A stretch of 64,000 bases of DNA from Alopecurus myosuroides. Its lineage: Eukaryota > Streptophyta > Magnoliopsida > Poales > Poaceae. Location of the stretch: assembly GCA_028641055.1 (NCBI GenBank), contig CM054058.1, positions 82,316,020-82,380,019 on the forward strand, written 5' to 3'. The notes beneath the pieces are model-generated. The model saw nothing but the letters and a program-made list of their open reading frames with translations. It was not told the origin of the DNA and did not search any database. Shown here piece after piece: positions 42,896 through 53,745 of the stretch. Each line of letters starts with the position of its first letter. Within the stretch, counting starts at the first letter, position 1. The translations under genes were made by a program, and so were the position numbers.

Positions 42896-43869
42896 TAATA
42901 CAGATACTGTGTGATATAAAATTGATATAATTGTGTTTCTATTCAAAAGTATTTTAGTTATGATTATAGTTTCTATCACTAAAACACATGTTAAATAAGT
43001 TTTTTTTTTGCCAAAGTGACAGTCAAAGCACATGAAATAAGTCTTATAGTTTAGAGGTAGTAAAAGATTTCATAATTGTCCACCTAACTCATTGCGTGGA
43101 GAGCTCTTTCGTGAAAATTTCCTACGCGTTCCAACTAACTCATTGTGTTGTGAGCTCTTTCCTAGAAGTCCCCCTAGGTGTCCCACCTAACTTATTGTGT
43201 GGAGATATCTTTCCTCGAAGATTCCCTATGTATCCCACCTAACTCATTGGTGGAGACCTCTTTCCTCGAAAGTTCCATAGTGTCACATCTGACCCATTAG
43301 GCGTGACAAGTCATTATCATACACTTTATGTGTCATAACGGTACAATTTACTAGATCAAAAGTTACTAGTCACATATGTGTGACATATAACTAATTGATG
43401 TGAAAAGTCAGTAGTGTGCCATAATTCACTTGGTCACAACTTATTAGGCTGAAAGTTACTACACATTAGACACTAACAAGTTACATCACGCTTTATTAAG
43501 TCATTGAACATGTAAAAAGTAAATTTACTTGAAATTTCATTATTTTTGCATAAATACGATCATAAAAAAAATTGAATCCAAAATATCTTCCATCTTGCCA
43601 AAACAATTGGTGAAGAGAAATGTTAATTTTTTTTTGCAGTAGAAGTCCAAGTTTAATTATGCTTCTCTTTATCTATCTAAACTTGAATTGCACTTGGTAT
43701 GCCGATGAAATACCGGTACATATAACTAGTTCAATCTGGTATCCTAAGTAATTATTTGTCTCTTAAATCTACACAATTTTAAACGCATCATGCCAAATTA
43801 AGCTAGTAGCGAGGAAGCTAAATAATGTTTCCGGTGACATTGTGGAATGTGATTCATGTCGGTGTCGAT
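42896..43869. repeat. Flank between CACTA-1 and CACTA-2, ~60-bp repeats
   Basis: At 43080-43290 a ~60-bp unit (CCTA...CACCTAACTCATTG...GGAGA..TCTTTCCT) occurs about four times. One related unit lies left of CACTA-1 (21760-21815), so the element inserted near or into this array. From 43300 to 43860 phrases such as AAGTTACTAG and GTGACA recur, without any gene. Confidence 0.55.
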
Positions 43870-44340
43870 CACTACCGGAATCCAGTCCAACGCCGACGGC
43901 CTCAGGCCCTCGGGGAAGATCGGATTCCCCTCGGCGTATACCTAAGCCGAGGGCCGCCCTCGGCGTAAACCCCTGTCGGCGTATGGGCTTTGGCCGTCGG
44001 CGTATAGATTCCCGTCGGCGTATACTTCAGTGGGACCCACCGTTGTCACAACGGAATCCGTTCCACGGATTACAGATGCCGACGGCCCCCCTCGGCGTAT
44101 TGGAGGGCCACGTGGAGGTCCCCGCGGGCCTGGCCCAAGGGCTACGCCGACTGCATCCCCTCGGCGTAGGGGTACATACGCCGACGGCCGCCCCTCGGCG
44201 TAGTGTACAATATTTCAATTTTTTTTGAATTTCTTCTGAGTTTTTTTTATTTCACTTATTTAACCACTTAATCACACTATAGTCACATTTATATTAATCT
44301 TTAACCTTTTTTTTAATCTAAATTACTCGTTTCTACTAAC

Positions 44341-44404
44341 ACTTCCCGATCGGTCACCCATCATGAGATTGCTCTAGCCCCAGCACGCTTAACTTCGTAG
44401 TTTC
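44341..44404 (-). other. 5S rRNA-derived segment inside CACTA-2
   Basis: The minus strand contains GAAGTTAAGCGTGCTGGGGC (box A region of plant 5S rRNA, one change) and ATGATGGGTGACCGATCGGG (box C region, several changes), in the right order and spacing. It covers roughly 5S positions 40-105 with both gene ends missing. It is not a functional rRNA gene. Origin from a 5S-derived SINE or a Cassandra-type element is possible. Whether the internal Pol III promoter still works is unknown. Confidence 0.75.
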
Positions 44405-44756
44405 TTCCTTGTGAGATACCTAGAAACAGCGGATGTGTTGTTGTCAATATTATCCAATCTATCCTGTTAACCTTAATCCTTGGACCATCAATGTCACACT
44501 ATTTTATTTTGTGAATTCAAACAATTATTTAAGAAAAAATAATAACTAGTAATAAATTTGAATACAAATAATCTTTAATTTAAATAATAATTAACATTTT
44601 TGCCTTTTCTATTTAATATTGAAAAATTCATATCTATAAATCCGTAAATCGAAATTTGACAAATAATATGTCTATATCGATTAGAAAAATGAGAAAAATT
44701 CAAATATGACATCCATATAATATTTTCCATCATATATAATACTTTTTGTTTCTGTT

Positions 44757-47210
44757 CATTGAAGAAAAAAACCATTTTCCATTTCTCGAGTGTAAAAAAT
44801 GGGTTTTTTTGTGAAGGATCTACCGCAAATATGTTGCAAAACTTGAGAGCTATAATTTTTGAAAATACTAGACCATGTTATATGCACAAATAACCAATTT
44901 GTTTCATATGAAAATGTTTCCATCCACCTCTTTTGAAGATTAGAAATTTCTGCCGATTCCGCTGGAAACTGTTCAAATTTGAACTACAGGTACCTCATAG
45001 TTTGCTCATGATTTTTGGAAAAAAAATCATTTTTAGGTACACAAGTACTTATTTCATCATAGATATACCAAGAGTTTCTCAATATTCACCCCTAGATACG
45101 AACGGTCATGCCCGCCGCCTTGACTTTTTCCTCAAACGGGGTTAGAAAATTCCAAAAAATTCAAAAAAAAAAGCCTTGACTTTTTCCTCAAACGGGGTTG
45201 GAAAATTCCAAAAAAATCAAAAAAAAAACCAAAATGATGCGAGACCTTCGCGTGGTGTCATTATATAGGTACTAGTATACACTAAAAATAATAAACTTGG
45301 AATACGACAGCTGTGTTGAAAATGTGTTCACAGAAATTAGCTATCTCCTACGAACATTCCTGGGTTTCGGGCCAAATGACGAGTGTTATGGTCATATCCA
45401 TGGCATAGTTTGTTCAAATGTTCCCATATTACACAGAAACATGCATATTGGAATCACGAAAAATGTTGACGGAGGAAGTTTTCCTTTTCATTGAAGAAAA
45501 AACCATTTTCCATGTCCCGAGTGTAAAAAATTGGGTTTTTTGTGAAGGACCTACCGCAAATATGTTGCAAAACTTGAGAGCTATAATTTTTGAAAATACT
45601 AGACCATGTTATATGCATAAATAACCAATTTTTTTCATATGAAAAGGTTTCCATCCACCTATTTTGAAGAACAGAAGTTTCTGCCGATTCCGCTGGAAAC
45701 TGGTCAAATTTGAACTACAGGTACCTCATAGTTTGCTCATGATTTTTGGCAAAAATCATTTTTAGGTACACAAGTACCTATTTCAACATAGATACAACAA
45801 GAGTTTCTCAATATTCAACCCCTAGCTACGAACGGTCATGCCCGCCGCCTTGACTTTTTCCTCAAACGGGGTTAGAAAATTCCAAAAAATTCAAAAAACA
45901 AAAAAACCAAAATGATGCGAGACCTTCGCGTGGTGTCATTATATAGGTACTAGACTACTAGTATACACCAAAAATAATAAACTTGGAATACGACAGTTGT
46001 GTTGAAAATGTGTTCACAGAAATTAGCTATCTCCTACGAACATTCCTGGGTTTCGGGCCAAATGATGAGTGTTATGGTCATATCCATGGCATAGTTTGTT
46101 CAAATGTTCCCATATTACACAGAAACATGCATCTTGGAAGCACATAAAATGTTGACGGAGGAAGTTTTCCTTTTCATCGAAGAAAAAAACCATTTTCCAT
46201 TCCCCGAGTGTAAAAAATGGTTTTTTTTGTGAAGGACCTACCATAAATATGTTGCAAAACTTGACATCTATAATTTTTGAAAATAACAGACCATGTTATA
46301 TGCACAAATAACCAATTTGTTTGATATGAAAAGGTTTCCATTCACCTCTTTTGAAGAATAGAAGTTTCTGGCGATTCCGCTGGAAACTGGTCAAATTTGA
46401 ACTACAAGTACCTCACAGTTTGCTCATGATTTTTGGCAAAAATCATTTTTAGGTACAGAAGTACCTATTTCATCATAGATACAACAAGAGTTTCTCAATA
46501 TCAACCCCTAACTACGAACGGTCATGCCCACTGCCTTCACTTTTTCCTCAAACGGGATTAGAAAATTCCAAAAAATTCAAAAAAAAAAACCAAAATGATG
46601 CGAGAACTTCGCGTGGTGTCATTATATAGGTCCTATATACACCAAAAATAATAAACTTGGAATACGATAGTTGTGTTGAAAATGTGTTCACAAAAATAAG
46701 CTATCTCCTACGAACATTCCTGGGTTTCGGAACCAAATGACGAGTGTTATGGTCATATCCATGGCATAGTTTGTTAAAATGTTCCCATATTACACACAAA
46801 CATGCATCTTGGAAGCACGGACAATGTTGACGGAGGAAGTTTTCCTTTTCATCGAAGAAAAAAACCATTTTCCATTCCCCGAGTGTAAAAAATGGTTTTT
46901 TTTGTGAAGGACCTACCATAAATATGTTGCAAAACTTGAAATCTATAATTTTTGAAAATACTAGACCATGTTATATGCAGAAATAACAAATGTTTTTCAT
47001 ATGAAATGGTTTCCATCCACCTCTTTTGAAGAAAAGAAGTTTCTGCCGATTCCGCTGGAAACTGGTCAAATTTGAACTACAGGTACCTCATAGTTTGCTC
47101 ATGATTTTTGGCAAAAATCATTTTTAGGTACACAAGTACCTATTTCAACATAGATACAACAAGAGTTTCTCAATATTCAACCCCTAGCTACGAATGGTCA
47201 TGCCCCCCTA
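44757..47210 (+). repeat. ~0.7-kb tandem array in CACTA-2 (four units)
   Basis: The phrase ACCATTTTCCAT starts at 44771, 45502, 46189 and 46863 (periods 731, 687, 674 bp). Shared blocks include TTGCAAAACTTGA, TTCTGCCGATTCCGCTGGAAA, GGTACCTCATAGTTTGCTCAT (with small changes) and GACTTTTTCCTCAAACGGG. The first unit contains an extra partial duplication of the last block (45110-45235); the fourth ends near 47205. No frame is conserved between units. Confidence 0.95.
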
Positions 47211-47660
47211 CGGTGAAATCCTAGACCCGCTGGAGAAATATCCGACTTATACGAATACACGCGGTAACGACGTCGAATGGAGGTAGCAATGTGGAACTAG
47301 TTGCTTGTATGTGTTTGGGTAGGCCATATCAACACAAAACACAAAGGTAGAACCCAACTCTTCGGAGGATTCCCGACGTTTCGTCCGATACAGAACTTTC
47401 ACCCTATAAGCGCATGTAAACTCACGAGAGAGAAACGGACGCCGGTGAAGCGGGTCACACCCCGGAGTGCAATCTTTCCCATCCAAAGACCACAACACAC
47501 CTATACTAACATGGTATGGCATCCTCTAGCTTGTGCGGGGACCCGGACGCTCCGGAGCCCCCCATCCGGTGAAACCCTAGACCCGCTGGAGAAATACCGA
47601 ACTTATACGCATACACGCGGTAACAACGTCGTATGTGGGTAGCAATGTGGAACCAGTGTT
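47207..47660 (+). repeat. Direct repeat, period ~356 bp, in CACTA-2
   Basis: About 90 bp with CCTAGACCCGCTGGAGAAATA and ACACGCGGTAACRACGTCG occurs at 47207 and again at 47563. The spacer shows no gene. Confidence 0.85.
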
Positions 47661-47894
47661 ATTTCACCGTGTTGTATAGGATCGGCTCCGGAAGATTTCA
47701 CCGTGTTATTTCATGGGCGCGGGTGGCGGTATATTAGAAAGACTAGGATAATGCATTGGTTTAAACAAAATATTATAAGAAAAAAAAGTCTAATATTAGA
47801 AAAAAATTATACCACACGGGCGTAGGGAAAGGTTTTTTTTAAACACACACGCACATGGCCTGCGCATCCCGATCGAGCAAAGGAAAAAAAAAAC

Positions 47895-48130
47895 CTAAGC
47901 CGACGGCACCCCCTCGGCGTAGATTTAGGTTTCTTTTTTTAAACGCACACGCGCGCGCACGGTACGATCAATCGCGGGAAAAAAAAGATCCTTCACCTAC
48001 GCCGACGGCACCCCCTCGGCGTAGGGTTAGTTATTTTTTAGAACTCGCACGCACGCACACAGTACGATCGAACGGAGAGAAAAAAACTCACGAGACCTAC
48101 GCCGACGGCACCCCCTCGGGGTAGCCTTTC
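47895..48130. repeat. ~101-bp subterminal tandem repeat in CACTA-2
   Basis: CCGACGGCACCCCCTCGG recurs near 47898, 47999 and 48100, each followed by GTAG and an AT/CACGCACAC stretch. Confidence 0.85.
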
Positions 48131-48355
48131 ACGTAATGGGCCTCGTCCGGATGGCGTAACGGGCATCACCTACGCCGAGGGGCATCACCTACGCCGAGGG
48201 CCACCGTCGGCGTAGCTTCTATACGCCGAGGGGCGAACTGACGCCGACGGGCACGTCGCCGCCGATCCTGTCGACCACCATACGCCTAGGGGGCCGACCT
48301 TTGACCGTCGGCGTAGTGGGGGCCGTCGGCGTATTTGCTGTTTCCCGTAGTGGAT

Positions 48356-48971
48356 GTGTCGTATCTACTTATGTTGCCCTAACCGAGAGAAACCAAGATG
48401 ACGGGCTCATTCGTAACAATCTTGACCTTTCATCTTTCAACCGGGCAATATAATTCTTGTGTGAGTGAACTTGCATGTAAGCTGTCCATTTGACATGGAC
48501 ATGGGTCAGGAGACATACACCCTACACGTGTTTGCTCACCTCTCTCCACCTTTCGTTACGTCATATGGGCTCGATCGGCGTTGCGCAAGATTAGATCTCT
48601 ATGCCATCACCATACTCGGACTCTTGCCGTCAGATCATGTTGGAAATACTGGACACGCGCGAAACCGCATCGGTAGATGGATTTTTTTCTTCTTCTCATG
48701 CGTGGCTGCTTTTATTTTATTTTCTTTCTTTCGAACCAAGACACGACAAACTTTTTGAGGACGTGAAGCAACGCTCTTGTTTCTTTCTTCTCGGTTCGAA
48801 CGCGTTCTACATTACGTACATGATGATTTGGTACTCACATCACAGGTCAGGTCAGATAATGGACGATGCATGCATGGCAACGTACGTTAGGCCCTGGTCT
48901 CATCGTACAAAAAGCGTAGCTAAAAGATCGTGTGCGCACAGTCTTTCCAATTTGACTGCGCTGAGAGCCAA
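48356..48971 (+). promoter_or_regulatory. Region upstream of gene 2
   Basis: No element or gene was recognised. It is the sequence directly upstream of gene 2 before LINE-D inserted. No convincing TATA box was found here. Confidence 0.3.
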
Positions 48972-48986
48972 AAGCTGAATGCAATT

Positions 48987-51403
48987 ATAAATTGATAACA
49001 AAAGTTTTAACTCTAAGATTGGAACCTTTAGCTAATAAACTGTTCAGTATTCATCAAAGTGCTTTTATTAAGAACAGAAACATTATGGATGGTATTGGTT
49101 CTTTACATGAAATTATGCATCATGCTCATGTGAACAAACAAACTGGTGTGGTGTTAAAATTAGATTTTGAGAAAGCCTACGACAAGGTTAATTGGGATTT
49201 CCTATTGTGTTGTCATAAAGCCAAGGGTTTTAGTGATTTATGGTGTGCTTGGATTCAAAAAATTCTTTATAATGGTACTATGAGTGTGAAAATAAATAAT
49301 CAGGTGGGGACTTATTTTCAGAGTTCCAAAGGGGTGAGGCAGGGGGACCCTTTGTCACCTACCCTCTTCAATATGGTGGGTGAAATTTTGACTAAAATGG
49401 TTTTGCAAGCTCAACAAAATGGCCTCTTGTGTGGTATGGTTCCTGATTTGGTGGATAGAGGAATTGCAATATTACAATATGCAGATGATACTGTTTTGTG
49501 CATTTCACATGAGGAAGATAAAGCTATTAACCTGAAGATTTTGCTCCATCTTTTTGAACTCATGCCAGGATTAAAAATAAATTTTGAGAAGAGTGAGGTC
49601 TATCTTATTGGGGGGGATAACAATGTTGCTTCCTTTTACTCAGATATGTTTAATTGTAAGGTGGGTCAGCTCCCTATGAAGTACTTGGGAGTGCCTGTTA
49701 CTTTTTCTAACTTGAAAACGATTGATTGGGAATTTTTAGACAGTAAAATGCTTAAAAAGTTGGATTCCTAGATCAGTGACTCGGCTTCCTCTGGTGGTAG
49801 GTTGACTTTGCTCGATTCTAGCCTTACTGGTATACCCATTTATTATATGTCGATGTTCCTTTTGAATAAAACTTTTATCGAGAAGTTGGATAAGCATAGA
49901 AGAAGATTCTTTTGGGCAGGTAAGGGTAGCAAGAAAAAATACTATATGGTTAAGTGGAATAGGGTTTGTCGTTCTAAAAGCAAAGGTGGCCTGGGTGTGA
50001 AAGATTTACATCGTCAAAATGTTAGTCTCCTCTGTAAGTGGTGGTGGAAGTTAGATAGGAATTCTGGTCTTTGGCAACAAATAGTTAAAGCCAAGTATTT
50101 GAAAAATAAAACAGTGGCTACGGTTAAAGCTAGAGTGTCTGATTCTCCTCTTTGGAAAACTCTTTTGAAAGTGAAGGATACTTATATGGTAGGTAGGAAG
50201 GTGGTATTGCAAAAAGGGAACATTGTGCGGTTTTGGAGAGATCCCTGGCTTGATGGTTACCCTTTGTGTGATTCCTTTGCGAGTTTGTTCGACATCTCCC
50301 AGGTACAGGATTGGACTTTTGAAAAAGTTCAGAATGCGAACTTTATTATTCCCTTTAGGCGGAGATTTACTCATGATCTTGAGGAACAGTGGAAATATAT
50401 AGTAGATTGTGCAAAAAAGAAGTCTGGGGGTGATCAATCAGATAAAGTTACTTGGTCTTTGACATCCAATGGTGTCTTTTCGACGAAATATGTGTATAAT
50501 CTGTTAGAGTCTCATTTATCAGGCTCTAACAATAGGTGGATTTGGAAAGCTAAGGTTCCCTTAAAGATTAAAATTTTCCTCTGGCAACTCTTTCGGAATG
50601 CAGTACTTACAAGAGATAACCTGAAAAAATGAAACTGGCTTGGAAACCCATCTTGTTCTTTTTGCAATGAAATGGAAACTGCCAATCACCTTTTTTTCTC
50701 CTGTTCTCATGCCAAAGTGATCTGGGGGACTCTAGGGATGGTTGCAGGTGCTTCCTCCTGTCCCAGATCTCTTTGGCAAAGCTTAGCCTGGTTTTACAAG
50801 TTTTTCCCGAATGACAAGAAATTTTATACCCTATTGCTTGCTGCTGTATGTTGGGCTGTTTGGAACGTTAGAAATGAGACAACTTTTGAGAAGAAAATTG
50901 TGAGGTCTCCTTTCGTTGCTATATACAATATGTGTTCCTTGTTGTGCTACTGGGCAGGTCTATATGGTCCCAGCGAGTGCGAGAAGATCAAAGAGGGGGC
51001 GGCGAAGATGATACGCAAGGCGGCGATGTTGGCGGGTCAAAGCAGCTCCAGGCAGGATGGAAGGAGGGCTCCGGCGATCCTTCGAATCACTGATGGCTCG
51101 GGGATTTGACTCGCTTCTGTTGGTGTCTACAGTTCGAATTAGCTTGCTGGGTTTAAGAGACATTTTCGTAGATGTTTTGTACCCTGTTGTTTTGTTGTGA
51201 GTTCCCTGAACACTTTTTGGTAGTATAGGAGGTAGGTTTTTTGCCCCGTAGTGCGATTCTCGAGCCGAGGTCGTTGCAGTGGGTTTTCCTACCAAGTTTC
51301 TACCCCCTTTCTCTTCTCTTCCGTGTTTTGTTTGTCGAACCCTTGTATTTCCGTTGGTGAAAATTAATGGAAAGGGGGTAGTTCCCAGTTGGAAAAAAAA
51401 AAG
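48987..51403 (+). mobile_element. LINE-D, 5'-truncated
   Basis: Flanked by a 15-bp TSD, AAG(C/T)TGAATGCAATT, at 48972-48986 and 51404-51418 (one mismatch), with an A-run at the 3' end (51393-51402). Truncation lies within the reverse-transcriptase domain. The insertion site is immediately upstream of the gene 2 leader. Confidence 0.93.
48992..51109 (+). pseudogene. LINE-D ORF2 remnant (RT and zf-RVT) with two in-frame stops
   Basis: One continuous frame of ~705 codons broken only by TAG at 49769-49771 and TGA at 50630-50632. The first third is reverse transcriptase: HQSAFIKNRNIMDG, KLDFEKAYDKVNWDFL, GVRQGDPLSPTLFN and the catalytic ILQYADDTVL box, then MKYLGVPV. Then follow GGLGVKDLHRQNVSLLCKWWW and the zf-RVT domain (KVPLKIKIFLWQLFRNAVLTRD, CSFCNEMETANHLFFSCSHA). 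The last two-thirds show plant L1 ORF2 architecture shared with LINE-A and LINE-B. The endonuclease is absent. The second stop lies inside zf-RVT. Confidence 0.93.
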
Positions 51404-51418
51404 AAGTTGAATGCAATT

Positions 51419-52045
51419 CTGCCACAGCTAGCTAGCCTGCATTCGTGGAAGATACAGAGTGCTGTATTTATCTTCCCAACAAAAAGAAAACTGGACAGAG
51501 AAGAACAGTTTATACGTACGTACTTTCGTACATTTGACGACGACACGAGAAAGCTTGAACGCGTTAACTAGTCCACTCTTCTCCAGTCCAGCTCCATCCT
51601 CCTCCTCCCCCTGCTCGCCCTTGGTGCCCTACGGCCTACGCCACTTTTCCAGTCGCGCTCCATCGGTCGACAGGCTTCTCTGCACAGGCGCGGCCGGCCG
51701 TTGAGAGGCGCCGCTCCTCTCCGCGGGCCATCTCTCCACAGGCTAGGTACGTAATCCATCTCCCCGCAGCTGATGCATGTATGATCTGCTACCTCTAGCA
51801 CACCCTGTTTATCTTAGCTTCTCTGTTCATTATTGCTAGCATTTTCATGCATGGTTGCATAGCTAGTCCTCTAACTTCGGATGCAGCGGGAGGTCCCGTC
51901 GAACCTCAAACACGAATCGTGATTATATACGCAACAGGGAGCTGAATCCATGTGTTTACAGTCCATCTCCAAAACGCCGTTGTATCATTGAATGAATGCA
52001 GGCCACTGATTTTAGCCTTTACATTTAGTTTCCTACATTGAACAG
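51419..52045 (+). other. Gene 2 leader exon and intron 1
   Basis: The leader (shared block ACATTTGACGACGACAC near 51530) ends at 51746 with CTAG|GTACGTAAT, the donor conserved in all three genes. The ~300-bp intron ends in TTGAACAG at 52045. It lacks the GC-rich block present in intron 1 of genes 1 and 3. Confidence 0.55.
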
Positions 52046-52084
52046 GGGTACGGTGGTAGCTGCTCTCTGTACGCGAAGCATACA

Positions 52085-53432
52085 ATGGAGACAGTGGACG
52101 AAGTTCAAATTTGGGCACCAATACTTGCCGATCCTCTTGATTCGCCTCCATCCTCTCATGCTATCCCTCTTCCAAGCCAGGTAATAAGCTATATAAAAAT
52201 ATAGACCTCCCTGCTAACTATACCATGCATTCGATCACAAACCGTTTGTTAAGGTTGTTCCCTGTTAATTGGTTTGCTAAAAACCAGATGTGAAAATAGA
52301 CCCGTCAGGCACCCTATAAACCATCCGACCATGAACCAACTGCACAATCACCCCTACAAACAAAATCGACCGATAATTTATTCGTATTTGACAGGTGGAA
52401 GAATACTTTAATTATGTGTACAACAATTATGCCATGGAAATTGACAACTTTATAGATGAGCCCCAAGATAAACCATGGCGAGACCAATATTTGGGAGGTA
52501 GCATGTTAATTATTCGATCTTATCTATTTTCAAACTCTACTACACATTTGAACTATCTTTTTTTTTCTATCCTCAAGCTAATGTACGGATGTTTTGTGTT
52601 TTAGAGTTTAGTCAAAAAGAAAACTGGAGGCGTGGCCCAAGAGCTTCTCGCAAAAAGAGGATATTTCCATCAGTAAGAATGAATTAGTCTCTAGAGATTT
52701 GCTCTACTACCATTATAAACTAACCAAAAAAAAAACCGAATAAACTTGTTTCATGTCTAACAATTCATGCTTTTTATAGCGAGAATTACTTTTCTTTTCA
52801 TGTTAAAAAAATGTTTTTCTGTCAAATACTTCAAGACAGCTTGATTGTACACCCCTTCCCTGCATATTTTGATACATTAACCATTTATGGGGAAAAGGGA
52901 TCCATAACCTCCTATGTTCTACAGAAACCACCATGCTTGACCAATGTGCCTTCAGGAAGCTGAGGCCAGATATGGCGATGTCGTAAAAATAATAAACATT
53001 GGACAGTAGAAGAAATGATTAAGCTAGTTGAGGGCGTTGAGACATATGGTGTTGGACAATGGAGAAAGATAAAGAGTCATTACTTCTCAACATCTGTTTG
53101 AAAACCGGCACATCTCAAGGTATGTAGATAGAAGTTGTTTTATCTTCTCGATGGAGAATACTAAAATTTCTTGCATCTATTAAATCGATTAACATGTTCC
53201 ATGCTTCAGGACAAATGGAGAAATCTACTGAGAGCTTGCGGGGTCCCGTGCAACTCCAAAAGAAAGGTCGTATTCACTCTTATTTCCTATACAACTTACT
53301 CCTAGATCAATTCCATTCATTCTGATTATTGTACATTTATTCAACTTGATACAGGAGAAGTCACAAAATAAGATGTTCCGGCCCCTAGATTCAATATTGA
53401 TCCAACGGATCAAAGAGCTAGCTACAAGTTGA
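52085..53432 (+). pseudogene. Telobox-MYB gene 2, two premature stops
   Basis: Six coding exons match gene 1: 52085-52180, 52395-52497, 52605-52672, 52925-53119, 53210-53266 and 53355-53432. The N-terminal part reads METVDEVQIWAP and VEEYFNYVYNNYAMEIDN. The MYB repeat keeps its tryptophans (KHWTVEEMIKLVEG, GVGQWRKIKS) and the telobox DKWRNLLRACG. However the MYB exon has TGA at two places (SGS-stop, and SV-stop before KPAHLK); gene 1 has CGA at both, so each fits a C-to-T change at CpG. The C-terminus is shorter than in gene 1 (stop after ELATS). It is likely a pseudogene unless the exon is skipped or spliced differently. Confidence 0.82.
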
Positions 53433-53745
53433 TCCTCCCTAGGAAACAAAGAAAAGCATAGAGAGAACAACAACTAGGATGGAAACAAACCAATGGTTTA
53501 GACTTTATAAGTAATTTACATTGCAGGAACAATAAATCTGAATGTGTTACATATTCTAGTATAGATATGCATATATTTTGTAAAAAGAGCTAGAGAAATT
53601 GGTATATATGATAGCTGTAATTATATATTCTATATAGACTACCAGCAAAGATGAAGCACCGATACCCCATGCGTATCCGGCTGGATCGTGTTATGGCTCA
53701 TTTAAGCCCTCCAATTATGGCGTAGTGAGTGAGTTAATCTATTTA
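53433..53745. other. Gene 2 3' flank
   Basis: Aligns with the gene 1 3' flank for ~200 bp (ATAGATATGCATATAT region). Otherwise nothing was recognised. The last three bases (TTA) are the left TSD of CACTA-3. Confidence 0.5.

Larger units (their letters stand above)
43870..48352. mobile_element. CACTA-2: non-autonomous, 4.5 kb
   Basis: Starts CACTACCGGAA and ends TTTCCCGTAGTG, with the 3-bp TSD GAT at 43867-43869 and 48353-48355. Subterminal arrays use the motif TACGCCGA(G/C)GG / CCCTCGGCGTA in both orientations (43900-44210 and 47895-48330). No transposase or accessory gene is present. The interior is AT-rich and contains a 5S-derived segment and a tandem array. Confidence 0.92.

Noticed and set aside
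44757..47210. CRISPR-like array
   Set aside because: Units are ~700 bp, with no short repeats and unique spacers. The sequence is plant DNA and this is a tandem repeat inside a CACTA element.
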